The position numbers and the translations under genes were made by a program. Below are positions 1 through 10,562 of a stretch of 64,000 nt of DNA, in pieces (the first letter of the stretch is position 1; every line of letters begins with the position of its first letter). Below the pieces are notes generated by a model. It ran no database searches, had not been told where the DNA came from, and saw only the letters and a program-made list of their open reading frames with translations. The stretch comes from Halorhabdus sp. BNX81 (GTDB taxonomy: Archaea; Halobacteriota; Halobacteria; Halobacteriales; Haloarculaceae). The stretch lies in assembly GCF_029229925.1 (NCBI RefSeq), contig NZ_CP107254.1:434001-498000 (forward strand), given 5' to 3'.

Positions 1-1143
<1,143 letters not shown>

Positions 1144-1165
1144 TGATCGTCAGCTCCGTCAGTTG

Positions 1166-1951
1166 TCATTGGTTGTGTGTCTCCGTCGGTGTGGTAAGTG
1201 CTTGCGTGTTCGTCGCCACGTCGCCGTCCATGATCGCCGAGCCGATCAACAGCCCATCGGCACCGGCCGCGCGCATCCGCTGGACGTCCGCCGGCGTCTC
1301 GATCCCACTCTCGGCGATCAGCGTCACGTCGTCGGGAACTGCGGGCGCGACCGACTCGAACGTTTCGAGGTCGACGACGAGTTTTGCCAGGTCGCGGTTG
1401 TTCACGCCGATGATCTCCGCGCCGGCGTCGACCGCGGCCGCGACTTCCGATCGGGCGTGTGCCTCGACGAGGACCTGGAACCCGCGGTCGCGCGCGGCGT
1501 CGAGCAGGTCTTCGAGGTCGTCCGTGCCGTCCTCCTCGAGAAACCGGACGATGAGAAGGACGAGATCGGCTTCGACCACGTCGAGTTGAGCCTCGTGGAG
1601 GATGAAGTCCTTCCGGAGGACGGGCACGTCGACGGCGTCCCGGACGCGCCGCAACGTTTCGGGCGACCCCCCGAAGTGCTCGGGTTCGGTCAGCACCGAC
1701 AGTGCCGCCGCCCCGTTCTCGACCATGGCCGTTGCGAGCTCGACCGGATCGCCGTCGTGTCGGCCCTCTGTGGTCGGACTCGTTGGCTTGACCTCCGTGA
1801 TCGTCGGCACCCGACCGTCGCGCTCGGCGCGATCGAACGCGTCAGCGAGGGACCGCGGCGTCACGTCCACCGTACCCGACGCGCCGCCACGATCTCTCGC
1901 TGCCGAGAGGATCGATCGCACGTCAGGCGCTATTTCATCACTGGCGTCCAT
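1166..1951 (-). CDS. trpC: Indole-3-glycerol-phosphate synthase
   Basis: TrpC cyclises carboxyphenylaminodeoxyribulose phosphate to indole-3-glycerol phosphate in tryptophan synthesis. The 261 residues form one TIM barrel with the family signatures [10 protein letters not shown] (phosphate-binding lysine strand), [16 protein letters not shown] and LIAESGI, ending in the GLLIGSAIM phosphate loop. The ATG at 1951 lies directly behind a TATA-like box and a repeated hexamer, which suggests a leaderless message that begins the trpCB operon. Length is normal for the family. Confidence 0.97.
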   Translation of the reverse strand: MDASDEIAPDVRSILSAARDRGGASGTVDVTPRSLADAFDRAERDGRVPTITEVKPTSPTTEGRHDGDPVELATAMVENGAAALSVLTEPEHFGGSPETLRRVRDAVDVPVLRKDFILHEAQLDVVEADLVLLIVRFLEEDGTDDLEDLLDAARDRGFQVLVEAHARSEVAAAVDAGAEIIGVNNRDLAKLVVDLETFESVAPAVPDDVTLIAESGIETPADVQRMRAAGADGLLIGSAIMDGDVATNTQALTTPTETHNQ

Positions 1952-1954
1952 TAC

Positions 1955-1985
1955 CGTACACTAACGTACAGACATGGACATAAGG
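1955..1985 (-). promoter_or_regulatory. trpC promoter with tandem TGTACG boxes
   Basis: Read on the minus strand, CCTTATGT (1985-1978) is a TATA-like box 27-34 bases before the trpC ATG. Between it and the start codon, TGTACG occurs twice, at 1970-1965 and 1960-1955, exactly 10 bases apart, about one helical turn. The box differs by one base from TGTACA, the TRP box bound by the archaeal repressor TrpY in Methanothermobacter. The spacing and position fit a repressor site covering the transcription start. Binding by a TrpY-like protein is inference. Confidence 0.5.
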
Positions 1986-2044
1986 CTTGCGACATTCCGG
2001 TCACTATCGCTTGTTGATTGGCGAGCGGGGACTGAGAGCCCCAG

Positions 2045-2293
2045 TCAGAAGGTGTAGCCGTCGTCGGGATCGTCGTCGTGGAGGGCGGGATCTTGCTGGT
2101 CCTCGACCGTCTGTGAGAAGAAGTCGTCTTCGGCGGCGACTTCCGGTTCGTCCTCGCCCGTGTCGTACGCGGAGACGCCCATCGTCAGCAACTCCTCGAC
2201 GGCCTGATCGCGGTTGACGAACTCGCCTTGCTCGACGAGGCGGTTGATGTCGTTCTCGATTCGATCGGGCAGTGAGATCGAAACCTTCGGCAT
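2045..2293 (-). CDS. Ribbon-helix-helix (CopG-like) small protein
   Basis: An 82-residue protein. The N-terminal 40 residues (MPKVSISLPD, then IENDINRLVEQGEFVNRDQAVEELL) have the strand-helix-helix pattern of CopG/MetJ DNA-binding proteins, and the C-terminal half is a disordered acidic tail ending DGYTF. It probably binds DNA as a dimer; its target is unknown. It follows the GH3 gene on the same strand by about 30 bases, so the two could share a transcript. There is no partner toxin next to it. Confidence 0.7.
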   Translation of the reverse strand: MPKVSISLPDRIENDINRLVEQGEFVNRDQAVEELLTMGVSAYDTGEDEPEVAAEDDFFSQTVEDQQDPALHDDDPDDGYTF

Positions 2294-2324
2294 ATCAGGG
2301 GCTCAGAATCGCGGCCGGATTAAT

Positions 2325-4640
2325 CTATCCCTCGTCGGGACGCCTCCAGCCCTCCCGGCCGAACCGACCTTCGATGACCACCTCGACGGATTCACTAGCA
2401 CACGACAGCCTCAGCGTGCCGGGTTCGGCGCGCCGCTCGCCACGTTCCAGTATGACGCCCGACGCTGCCGGATCGACCTCGAACGTCACTTCGGTGCGCT
2501 CGCCGGCCGCTAGCTCGACCCGCTGGAACCCGACCAGTTCCCGGACGGGCGTCACCCGGGAACTGAACTCGTCGGTTCCATAGAGGTGCAGCGTCGTCGA
2601 TCCCCCTCGGTCGCTGACGTTTTCGACCGCGATGGTCGCCGTGAGACTTCCCTCCGGGCCGACCCGCTCCGTCGACACCGACAGCTCGCCAGTCTCGAAG
2701 GCCGCGTAACTCAGGCCGTGGCCGAATGGAAACAGCGGCTCGTATGTCTCGGGATGCTCCGGCGGGCGGGGGTTTTCCTCGCGCGGGCTCCCCTCGATGG
2801 GATGGGGGTGTGGGCGGTAGTCGAAATGGGTCGGCAGGTGCCCGGTCGACCGCGGGATTGAGACCGGCAGCGACCCGCCGGGGTCCGCGTCGCCGAAGAG
2901 CACGTCGGCGACTGCGTTCCCGCCCTCTGAGCCGGGCAGGTAGGCGAACAGGATCGCCGGCACGTGTTCGGCCGTCCACTCCATAGCGAGCGGGCGGCCG
3001 GCGACGAAGACGGCGACGGTCGGCGTCCCGGTTTCTCGGACCGCCCCGAGCAACTCCCGCTGTGCCTCGGGGAGTTCGAGTTGCGAGCGCGTCGGGAACT
3101 CGCCGCGGTCGGTCTCGCTACGGTGGAACTCGTGACGGTAGCCCGTTTCGCCGACGACGACCACGGCGGCCTCGCTCGCGTCTGCTGCTTCGCGCGCAGC
3201 GTCAAGGTCGACGGTCTCGGTCATCGACGCGCCCTGTTCGCACCGGACCGTCGTTTCGGCTGGAACGGCCCGTTCGATCCCCGCACGAATGGTCGTCCCC
3301 GGTGGCTCGGGCTCGGAGATGGTGCTCCAGCCACCGAACTGGTTGCGGAGGTTGTCGGCGTTCGGGCCGAGGACAGCGATCGAGTCGAGACTTGTATCGA
3401 GCGGGAGCACGTCGTCTTCGTTCCGGAGCAACGTCATCGACTCGCGGGCGGCCTCGCGAGCGACGGCGCGGTGGTCGTCGGTTCCGACCTGCTCGACCCG
3501 GTCCTCGTTGACGTACGGGTCCTCGAAGAGCCCCAGCCGGAACTTCGCTTCGAGGACGCGCCGGACGCTCTCGTCGATTCGCGCCGCTGAGAGATCTCCG
3601 GATTCGAGGAGATCGAGCACGCGCTCGGCGTGTTCGACCCCGCCGACGCTCGCGACGTCGACGCCGGCGGTCGTCGCCTGCCAGACGGCTTCGTCCATCG
3701 AGCGGGCGGTCCGGTGGTCGTGATGGAGCATGTTGATGCCGTTCCAGTCCGAGACGACGTACCCATCGAAATCCAGTTCTCCCCGGAGCCAGCCTTCCAG
3801 ATACTCCGTCGAGCCGTGGACGGGATACCCGTTGAGTTCGTTGTACGCGGGCATGATCGAGCCCGCGCCGGCGTCGATCGCAGCCTCGAACGGCGGTCGG
3901 AACACCCGCCGGAGGGTGTATTCGGAGACGTCGACCGGCGAGCCGTCCTCGCCCCGGACCGGATCGCTGTAGGCCGGGAAGTGCTTTGGCGTCGCGATCA
4001 CGTTCCCTTCGTCGCCGATGGCGTCGCCTTGATACCCCCTGACGGCTGCCGCGCTCATCGACGCGCAGAGGGAGGGACTCTCGCCGAAGGTCTCGTAGAT
4101 GCGGCCCCAGCGGGCCTCACGCCCCACGTCGGCGACCGGATTGAGGTTCTGGTGTGCGCCGGTCGCGGCGACTTCGGTCGCGGTGACGCCCGCCGCGGCT
4201 TCGACGAGGGCGGGATCGCGGGTTGCGGCCATGCCGAGGTTATGTGGGAAGACGGTGGTGCCCTTCACGAACCCGTGGCCGTGGTCGGCGTCGACGTAGA
4301 ACAGTACCGGGATACCGAGTCTGGTGTTCTCGATGGCTTCCCGCTGGAGCGCATTCGCGACCTCGACGCACTCCGCTGGGGTCTCCCAGGGGGAGCCGCC
4401 GTGACCGAACGGCGAGACCGCGCCGAGGTGGTGCTCGGTGACAGCCTCGGCGATGCCCGAGACGGTTTCACGACCTGGTCGGAGTGTCGGGGCCGTGCCG
4501 ACGAGCTGGCCGACTTTCTCCGCGGGCGTCATGCGCGAAAGGAGATCCCCGACGCGGGCTTCGGTAGATCGATTCGGATCTTTGTAAGGCGGGCGTTCGC
4601 GCTTCGACGAATCTTCGTCCGGTGGTCGGTTCTCATCCAT
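2325..4640 (-). CDS. Glycoside hydrolase family 3 (beta-glucosidase/beta-xylosidase type)
   Basis: A 771-residue retaining glycosidase that would remove beta-linked sugars from oligosaccharides. The N-terminal barrel carries the GH3 pattern ATPKHFPAYS and the nucleophile Asp298 in YVVSDWNG. The second domain has VLGPNADN and VVVGETG, and a fibronectin-III-like C-terminal domain follows (FPFGHGLSY, then about 100 residues). There is no signal peptide, so it should act in the cytoplasm on imported oligosaccharides. Sequence alone does not separate glucosidase, xylosidase and arabinofuranosidase activities. The arabinose/xylan genes downstream make a pentose substrate plausible. Confidence 0.92.
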   Translation of the reverse strand: MDENRPPDEDSSKRERPPYKDPNRSTEARVGDLLSRMTPAEKVGQLVGTAPTLRPGRETVSGIAEAVTEHHLGAVSPFGHGGSPWETPAECVEVANALQREAIENTRLGIPVLFYVDADHGHGFVKGTTVFPHNLGMAATRDPALVEAAAGVTATEVAATGAHQNLNPVADVGREARWGRIYETFGESPSLCASMSAAAVRGYQGDAIGDEGNVIATPKHFPAYSDPVRGEDGSPVDVSEYTLRRVFRPPFEAAIDAGAGSIMPAYNELNGYPVHGSTEYLEGWLRGELDFDGYVVSDWNGINMLHHDHRTARSMDEAVWQATTAGVDVASVGGVEHAERVLDLLESGDLSAARIDESVRRVLEAKFRLGLFEDPYVNEDRVEQVGTDDHRAVAREAARESMTLLRNEDDVLPLDTSLDSIAVLGPNADNLRNQFGGWSTISEPEPPGTTIRAGIERAVPAETTVRCEQGASMTETVDLDAAREAADASEAAVVVVGETGYRHEFHRSETDRGEFPTRSQLELPEAQRELLGAVRETGTPTVAVFVAGRPLAMEWTAEHVPAILFAYLPGSEGGNAVADVLFGDADPGGSLPVSIPRSTGHLPTHFDYRPHPHPIEGSPREENPRPPEHPETYEPLFPFGHGLSYAAFETGELSVSTERVGPEGSLTATIAVENVSDRGGSTTLHLYGTDEFSSRVTPVRELVGFQRVELAAGERTEVTFEVDPAASGVILERGERRAEPGTLRLSCASESVEVVIEGRFGREGWRRPDEG

Positions 4641-4727
4641 GGCCCGGCCTTCACTCGCCGGGCCGTTAACCCTTCGACCCGGGGGTGGTCAGGCGTCGGC
4701 CGGTCATCCACCGATCGTTCTCACTGT

Positions 4728-4743
4728 TTTAGGCTAGCCAAAA
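4728..4743. promoter_or_regulatory. Imperfect palindrome between divergent genes
   Basis: A 16-base imperfect palindrome, TTTAGGCTAGCCAAAA with GGCTAGCC at its core, sits between the GH3 gene (leftward) and a 48-codon gene (rightward). It lies just before CATAAGAC, a weak TATA-like match about 28 bases upstream of the 4778 start. It could be an operator for one or both genes. No known regulator is assigned. Confidence 0.3.
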
Positions 4744-4777
4744 CACATAAGACTGACCGGTCTCCTACGGGGAGACA

Positions 4778-4924
4778 ATGCCACGATCAGACGCTGACGC
4801 CGATCGCGAGGCGTCGACGGCGGTTCAGTCCTTCCAATCGTCGCCCGACCGGACAGTTTTCACCGAAGAGGGCAATCCCGACGGCTGGATCGCGACCGAT
4901 CTGACAGTCGATCCCACGCCGTAG
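4778..4924 (+). CDS. Very small haloarchaeal protein (DUF7331-like)
   Basis: A 48-residue protein starting MPRSDADADREAS and ending in a conserved-looking GNPDGWIATDLTVDP segment. I recognise this type of tail (GN-D-WI-xDxTV) from short haloarchaeal proteins grouped as DUF7331; that assignment is from memory. It has an ATG, a weak upstream TATA-like box and a clean stop 43 bases before pepF. It has no membrane segment and no known function. Confidence 0.65.
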   Translation: MPRSDADADREASTAVQSFQSSPDRTVFTEEGNPDGWIATDLTVDPTP

Positions 4925-4967
4925 CGGCCCCGAACGTTTTAGCGCCCGCCCGTCTTATGCGGCGGTC

Positions 4968-6758
4968 GTGAGTACTGTACCCGAGCGAAGCGAGATCGAC
5001 GAGGAGTACAAGTGGGATCTGGCGTCGCTGTATGCCGATACCGACGAGTGGGAGACTGCTTTCAAGGAGGCCGAAGAACTGACCGAGACCGTCGCGAGTT
5101 ACGAGGGGGGCGCGACCGAGGACGCCCAGACGCTACTATCGGTGCTTGAAGATTACGAAGCGCTGATGCGCACCGTTTCGAACGTTGTCTCCTACGCCCG
5201 GATGCGACAGGACGAGGATACCCGCGACGACGACGCGAAGGCTCTCTTTGCCCGCGCGCGATCGCTGTCGGCCGACGCCTCAAGCGCCGCGAGCTTTCTC
5301 GACCCCGAGATCCAGGATCTCGACCGCGCGGATGTCGAGGCGATGATCGAGGCCGAGCCCGACCTCGAGGAGTACGACCACTACTTCGACGACGTGTTGC
5401 GGATGAAACCGCACACCCGCTCGACGGAGGTCGAGTCTCTCCTGGCGGATCTGAGCGAAGTCACCGGCGCGGCCGGGGACGTCTACGACATGCTGACGAA
5501 CGCTGATATGTCGTTCCCGACGGTGGAGGATTCCCAGGGAGAAGCCGTCGAGATCACGCTCAACAACTTCACGACGCTCCAGAAGCGCCAAGACCGGCAG
5601 TTCCGCCGCGAGGTCTACGAGGGGTTTTACGACGAGTGGGAAGACGTGCGCAACGCCGTCGGGTCGGCCTACAAGAACGCGGTCAAGACTGACTCGAAGA
5701 TCGCCCAGGCGCGCAATTACGAGACGGCACGCGAGGCTGCCCTCGACGGGCCGAACGTCCCGACCGACGTCTACGACACGCTCGTGGAGACAGTCCGTGA
5801 GAACCTCGATCCGCTCCACCGCCACGCCGAACTCAAGCGCGAGCACACCGACGGCGACGAGCTGGCGATGTGGGATCTGTACGTCCCGCTGACCGAGACC
5901 GAGAGTCCCGAGATCGAGTACGAACAGGCCAGCGAGTACGTCGTCGACGCGGTCGCGCCCCTGGGGGAGGACTACCAGAACCGGGTCGCCGAGGGACTCG
6001 ACTCCCGGTGGGTCGACGTCTACGAGACCCGCGGCAAGCAATCGGGGGCCTACTCCGGGGGAACCTACGATTCCCAGCCGTTCATCCTGATGAACTATCA
6101 GGACGATGTCGAGTCGATGTACACCCTGGCCCACGAACTCGGCCACTCGTTGCATTCGGAGTACACCAGCGAGGCCCAGCCCTACGTCTATTCGGGCTAT
6201 GAGATCTTCGTCGCCGAGGTCGCCTCCACCGTCAACGAGGCTTTGCTGACCCGGCACCTGCTTGACACTGTCGAGGATGATCGACTCCGTCGGCACGTGC
6301 TAGATACGTATCTCGAACGCTTCCGGTCGACGCTGTATCGCCAGACCATGTTCGCGGAGTTCGAACACCGCGCCCACGAGATGAGTGAGGCCGGCGAGCC
6401 ACTAACGCCCGATCGCCTGGATGACCTCTATGGCGAACTCAAGAGTGACTACTACGCGCCGGGTGAGATCGACGACCGGATCGTCCGCGAGTGGATGCGC
6501 ATCCCCCATTTCTATCGTGCCTTTTACGTCTATCAGTATGCGACGGGGATTTCCGCGGCTGTCGCGATCGCCCAGTCCATCGCCGAGGAGGGACAACCGG
6601 CGGCCGAGCGCTATCGGACGTTCCTCGAAAGCGGATCGAGCGAATACCCACTCGAACTCCTCCAGACGGCCGGCGTCGACATGACGACGGCCGACCCGAT
6701 CGAGGATGCCATCGCCGAGTACGACGACGCGCTCGATCGGATGGCCGACCTGCTGTAA
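4968..6758 (+). CDS. pepF: Oligoendopeptidase F (M3 family)
   Basis: A zinc peptidase of 596 residues that cleaves short peptides in the cytoplasm, probably finishing proteasome products. The active site is HELGHSLHSEY, with zinc ligands His389 and His393 and catalytic Glu390; the third ligand is expected in the helix around EVASTVNEALL. The GTG start is preferred because TTTTA lies at 4937-4941, 27-31 bases upstream, which is right for a leaderless transcript. The next gene is the proteasomal ATPase, which fits a protein-turnover neighbourhood. Confidence 0.95.
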   Translation: MSTVPERSEIDEEYKWDLASLYADTDEWETAFKEAEELTETVASYEGGATEDAQTLLSVLEDYEALMRTVSNVVSYARMRQDEDTRDDDAKALFARARSLSADASSAASFLDPEIQDLDRADVEAMIEAEPDLEEYDHYFDDVLRMKPHTRSTEVESLLADLSEVTGAAGDVYDMLTNADMSFPTVEDSQGEAVEITLNNFTTLQKRQDRQFRREVYEGFYDEWEDVRNAVGSAYKNAVKTDSKIAQARNYETAREAALDGPNVPTDVYDTLVETVRENLDPLHRHAELKREHTDGDELAMWDLYVPLTETESPEIEYEQASEYVVDAVAPLGEDYQNRVAEGLDSRWVDVYETRGKQSGAYSGGTYDSQPFILMNYQDDVESMYTLAHELGHSLHSEYTSEAQPYVYSGYEIFVAEVASTVNEALLTRHLLDTVEDDRLRRHVLDTYLERFRSTLYRQTMFAEFEHRAHEMSEAGEPLTPDRLDDLYGELKSDYYAPGEIDDRIVREWMRIPHFYRAFYVYQYATGISAAVAIAQSIAEEGQPAAERYRTFLESGSSEYPLELLQTAGVDMTTADPIEDAIAEYDDALDRMADLL

Positions 6759-6838
6759 GCGGGACGTGATAGCATCCGGCACGCAAACCCCGCGACCCAA
6801 AGGCACTTTTTCTCGGACGGAGTAAGTATAGGTGTCAG

Positions 6839-8062
6839 ATGTCCCGCAGTCCCTCGCTGCCGGATCGCCCGACGCTCGATCTCGATCCCGAGATGTCGCC
6901 GTCCGAACGACTCGCAGCGCTCGAGGAACACTACGCGAAGGTCGTTGCCGTCAACGACCAGCTCCAGGCAAAGCTTGAGGGGGCCTACGAGAAACAACGC
7001 TCGCTCGCCGACGACGTAGACTCTCTCGAACGAGAGAACCAGGCGTTGAAGACTGCCTCGCTCTACATCGCGACGGCCGAAGAGATCACCGACGACGGCG
7101 TGATCGTCAGACAGCACGGCAACAATCAGGAAGTCCTGACGGAGCTACCGTCGGGACTCGCCGGGGACGTCGAACCCGGCGACCGCGTCGCGATCAACGA
7201 CTCGTTCAACGTCAAAGCGACCCTGGAGGCCGAGACCGACGCCCGAGCGCAGGCGATGCAGATCGATGGGAGTCCGGACGTCTCCTACGACGACATCGGC
7301 GGGCTCGACGAACAGCTACGGGAAGTCCGGGAAGCCGTCGAAGAACCGCTCCTCAACGCCGAACAGTTCCGCGAGGTCGGGATCGACCCGCCGAGCGGCG
7401 TCCTGCTGCACGGTCCGCCGGGGACGGGCAAGACGATGCTCGCCAAAGCCGTCGCCAACCAGACCGACGCCACCTTCATCAAGATGGCCGGCTCCGAACT
7501 CGTCCGGAAGTTCATCGGCGAGGGCGCGAAACTCGTGCGTGACCTGTTCGAACTCGCCGAGGAACGCGAACCGGCGATCATCTTCATCGACGAGATCGAC
7601 GCACTCGCGGCCAAACGGACCGACAGCAAGACCTCCGGTGACGCCGAGGTCCAGCGGACGATGATGCAACTCTTGAGCGAGATGGATGGCTTCGACGATC
7701 GCGGCGAGATCCGGATCATCGCCGCGACCAACCGCTTCGACATGCTCGATCGGGCTATCCTTCGACCTGGTCGCTTCGACCGCCTCATCGAAGTGCCCGA
7801 ACCCGACATCGAGGGCCGTGAACGCATTCTGGAGATCCACACTCGCGACATGAACCTCGCCGATTCGGTCGATCTCGGCGACATCGCCGGCGAGACCGAA
7901 GGCATGACCGGCGCGGAACTCGAAAGTCTCACCACCGAGGCCGGGATGTTCGCGATCCGGGACAGCCGGACCGAAGTTACTGAAGCTGACTTCACCGACG
8001 CCATCGAGAAGATCGAGGAAGCCGAGGAGGACAGCGTCGGGACGCCTGTGATGTTCTACTGA
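6839..8062 (+). CDS. pan: Proteasome-activating nucleotidase (PAN)
   Basis: A hexameric AAA ATPase of 407 residues that unfolds substrates and feeds them to the 20S proteasome. It has an N-terminal coiled coil (about 20-70), an OB domain (about 75-140), Walker [10 protein letters not shown] (about residue 190), Walker B IIFIDEID and the second region of homology [21 protein letters not shown]. The C terminus is VMFY, so Phe replaces the Tyr of the usual hydrophobic-Tyr-X docking tail. Haloarchaea often carry two PAN paralogues; which one this is cannot be told here. Confidence 0.96.
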   Translation: MSRSPSLPDRPTLDLDPEMSPSERLAALEEHYAKVVAVNDQLQAKLEGAYEKQRSLADDVDSLERENQALKTASLYIATAEEITDDGVIVRQHGNNQEVLTELPSGLAGDVEPGDRVAINDSFNVKATLEAETDARAQAMQIDGSPDVSYDDIGGLDEQLREVREAVEEPLLNAEQFREVGIDPPSGVLLHGPPGTGKTMLAKAVANQTDATFIKMAGSELVRKFIGEGAKLVRDLFELAEEREPAIIFIDEIDALAAKRTDSKTSGDAEVQRTMMQLLSEMDGFDDRGEIRIIAATNRFDMLDRAILRPGRFDRLIEVPEPDIEGRERILEIHTRDMNLADSVDLGDIAGETEGMTGAELESLTTEAGMFAIRDSRTEVTEADFTDAIEKIEEAEEDSVGTPVMFY

Positions 8063-8149
8063 GCAGAGGGCTGGTACTGTCTTGCTCGTCGGTACAAGCG
8101 GATCGGTCCGACCGAACGCACGTGTCGTTGTCGTCGATGAGTCCCGACG

Positions 8150-8551
8150 TTATTTTTCGGCGATCCACTCGCGAGCTTCGTCCATGTCGTCGGTCATCGC
8201 ACTCTCGTCGTCCACGTCCTCCATCCCCTCGTAGAACTCTTCCATGTCCATCTCGGAGATGACGCTATCCCGGTGGACCGTCACGGAGTGCTCGATACCC
8301 GCCTCGAAGATCTTCGGCATCCATTCCTCCTGGAGCCACTCCGTTTCCTCCTCGTTGTGGGCTTTGATTCCGCGCGTGTTCACGATCAGTTTCCGGGCGT
8401 CGTGCTCTTTGATGTATTCGAGTAGATCCATGGCACCGCTCTTGAACCGCTCTCCTGTCGAATACTCGTCCCAGTAGAACACGACTGCGTCGATATCGTC
8501 GTCGTAGACTACCGTGTACAGGTCCGTCTCTCTGCGATCGCGCTCTGACAT
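8150..8551 (-). CDS. STAS/SpoIIAA-like domain protein
   Basis: A 133-residue acidic soluble protein. The pattern of a beta-rich start (YTVVYDDDIDAVVFYWDEY), a helix containing ALDLLEY-like residues, LIVNTRGIKA, then WLQEEWMPKIFEAGIE followed by a strand resembles the STAS/SEC14-like domains of the SpoIIAA-like family. Such proteins often sense or bind small molecules or partners, but no specific role can be assigned. It is a single gene, convergent with pan. Confidence 0.55.
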   Translation of the reverse strand: MSERDRRETDLYTVVYDDDIDAVVFYWDEYSTGERFKSGAMDLLEYIKEHDARKLIVNTRGIKAHNEEETEWLQEEWMPKIFEAGIEHSVTVHRDSVISEMDMEEFYEGMEDVDDESAMTDDMDEAREWIAEK

Positions 8552-8713
8552 GTGAACCGGTTACGTTCTATCCCTTATGAATTCGGCCACCCAAATATCG
8601 ATCGTGAGAAATAGACGGTGTTCGGGCGGTGGCAATGTGCCGTGACGACGGCCGGCGTGGGCTCACGGGCTCGCTGGGTCCTGGCGAGTGGCTGTCCGAC
8701 GGGAAGAACGCCC

Positions 8714-8718
8714 TTTTA
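8714..8718 (+). promoter_or_regulatory. TATA-like box for NOG1-like gene
   Basis: TTTTA sits 26-30 bases before the ATG at 8744, the spacing expected for a leaderless haloarchaeal transcript. It supports the internal ATG over the longer upstream reading frame. Confidence 0.5.
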
Positions 8719-8743
8719 CCCGCCGACCATCTATCCTGGGCTA

Positions 8744-9712
8744 ATGAGCCATCCCTTCGAGACCCTCCCGACGACTCCCACGTCGGAGGAACTCATCGAC
8801 CAGGCGTTCTCGCGGGCCGCCCGGGCCGGCCGGGCCAAGTCCGGCCACGACGCCCAGCAGTCGATGCTCCAGACCGCGGCGAACGTCCTCTCGGACAACC
8901 TCGAGAACGTCGTCACCCAATGGCCCGACTTCGACGACCTCGACCCGTTCTATCGTGGGCTTGCCGACGCCGAACACGGGGTCGACGAGTTGCGCCAGCA
9001 TCTCTCGGAAGTGACGTGGGCGAGTCGCAAGACCAGCGACATCCGTGACGAGTATCAGTCCCGGCTTCGGGGCGTCGACGTCGACGGCGCGCGCAAACTC
9101 CGCAAGCAAGCGTTCGCCCGCCTGGCCGACATCACCCGTCAGGTGGACGAGAACCTTGCGGCGCTGGCCGACGCCAGGCAGGCCCTCCGAAAACTACCGG
9201 ACATCAAACCCGACGAACCCGTCATCGTCATCGCGGGCTACCCCAACGTCGGGAAGTCCTCGTTCGTCAACAGCGTGACGCGGGCCGACAACGAGATCGC
9301 TGCCTATCCGTTCACGACGACCCAGATTCACGTCGGCCATATCGAGCGCGATCACATCCGGTATCAACTGGTGGATACGCCCGGACTCCTCGATCGCCCG
9401 CCGGCGGAGCGCAACGCGATCGAAGCCCAGGCCGTGAGCGCGCTCGAACACCTCGCGGATGCCGTCATCGTGATGGTCGACGCCAGCGGCGAGTGTGGCT
9501 TCCCGATCGACGTCCAACTCGAACTCAGAGACGACATCGCTTCCCGGTTCGGCGACGCGCCCGTATTGACGGTCTGTAACAAGGCCGACCGCTCGCGGGA
9601 CGTCGAGGCCGACCACTACATGAGCGTCACCGAGGACGACAACGTCGAGGGTGTCCTCGACGCGGTGATCGACGCTGTCGGGTACGAACCCGAGCTTCCC
9701 TTCGAAGAATAG
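8744..9712 (+). CDS. NOG1-like (Obg-family) GTPase
   Basis: A 322-residue GTPase probably involved in large-ribosomal-subunit assembly, as for eukaryotic Nog1. An N-terminal helical domain (1-150) precedes the G domain: G1 GYPNVGKSS (about 165), G2 YPFTTTQIHVGH, G3 DTPGLLDRP and G4 CNKAD. The ATG at 8744 is chosen over the upstream extension because a TATA-like box is correctly spaced and the extension is unlike the family. It is a single gene, convergent with the SIMPL gene. Confidence 0.9.
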   Translation: MSHPFETLPTTPTSEELIDQAFSRAARAGRAKSGHDAQQSMLQTAANVLSDNLENVVTQWPDFDDLDPFYRGLADAEHGVDELRQHLSEVTWASRKTSDIRDEYQSRLRGVDVDGARKLRKQAFARLADITRQVDENLAALADARQALRKLPDIKPDEPVIVIAGYPNVGKSSFVNSVTRADNEIAAYPFTTTQIHVGHIERDHIRYQLVDTPGLLDRPPAERNAIEAQAVSALEHLADAVIVMVDASGECGFPIDVQLELRDDIASRFGDAPVLTVCNKADRSRDVEADHYMSVTEDDNVEGVLDAVIDAVGYEPELPFEE

Positions 9713-9732
9713 ACTCGTTCTTTCCGATCGCC

Positions 9733-10476
9733 TCAGGCGCTGGTCGCGTTGTAGACGACCTGGACGGAGGCCGAAACGTCGACGGGGCCGCGCTCGATCG
9801 TGGTCGAGGCTGCACCGCCTACAGCGTCGGCGGCCGTCATGGTTTCCTCGACGCGGTAGGGGCTGACGCTGACGTCACTGGCACTGATCGAGGACGCACC
9901 GACGACCTGGAGATCACCACTGGTTGCGAGAGTGTCGGCGTCCGTGCGAGCACGATCCATCGCCTTTTGGAGGGCGTCCTGACGGAGCTCGTGGCGTCGC
10001 TCCTCTGAGAGCGTAAAGGAGACGCCGTCGACGCGGTTGGCACCGCTGTCGATGGCAGTGTCGATCACGTCGCCGACACGCTCGGTATCATCGAGCGTGA
10101 CTTCGAGCGTGTGGACGGCACGGTATTCAGTCGTCCCTTCGGTCTCGGGGCGTTCGCGTACTTCGCCAATATCGTAGTATCCCGTCTCGATCTGGTCCTC
10201 GGAGACGTTCAGCTCTGTCAGCGCCGAGCGCACGGCGGTGACGTTCTCGGCAACCTGCGTACGGGCAGTCTGGGCGTCCTCGGCGGTCGCGACGACGCCG
10301 AGCCGGAGGACGGCCTGATCCGGTTGGGCCGAAACCTCCGCTGATCCGGCGACGTCGATCTGCTTGGCCGGCTGGTCGGTCTGTGCTGCGGGCGTGATTG
10401 CTGTCGCAGCGCCCACCGCAGCGAGCAGTAGTACCGCCACGGCGGCCACCAGGAGGGTCGATCTGTTGAGTTTCAT
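9733..10476 (-). CDS. Secreted SIMPL-domain (DUF541) protein
   Basis: A 247-residue exported protein. It has a hydrophobic signal or anchor at residues 6-28 (LLVAAVAVLLLAAVGAATA) and then a SIMPL fold beginning IDVAGSAEVSAQPDQAVLRLGV, with the usual repeat of strands around QIETGYYDIGEV. SIMPL proteins in bacteria lie in the periplasm and are linked to stress and signalling, but the biochemical role is unclear. An ATG five codons upstream is also possible; MKLNRS is the more usual signal start. Confidence 0.85.
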   Translation of the reverse strand: MKLNRSTLLVAAVAVLLLAAVGAATAITPAAQTDQPAKQIDVAGSAEVSAQPDQAVLRLGVVATAEDAQTARTQVAENVTAVRSALTELNVSEDQIETGYYDIGEVRERPETEGTTEYRAVHTLEVTLDDTERVGDVIDTAIDSGANRVDGVSFTLSEERRHELRQDALQKAMDRARTDADTLATSGDLQVVGASSISASDVSVSPYRVEETMTAADAVGGAASTTIERGPVDVSASVQVVYNATSA

Positions 10477-10562
10477 TACAGGTGATCCCACACCCGGAGA
10501 TCATATAGTCCAATCGAACGTTCAAACGCTCGTTTGAGCGGTCCGGCCCCCTCCGATCGGCC

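Noticed and set aside
3630-4904. 424-codon frame antisense to the GH3 gene
   Set aside because: It lies opposite a gene with full GH3 motifs; long antisense frames are common in GC-rich DNA.
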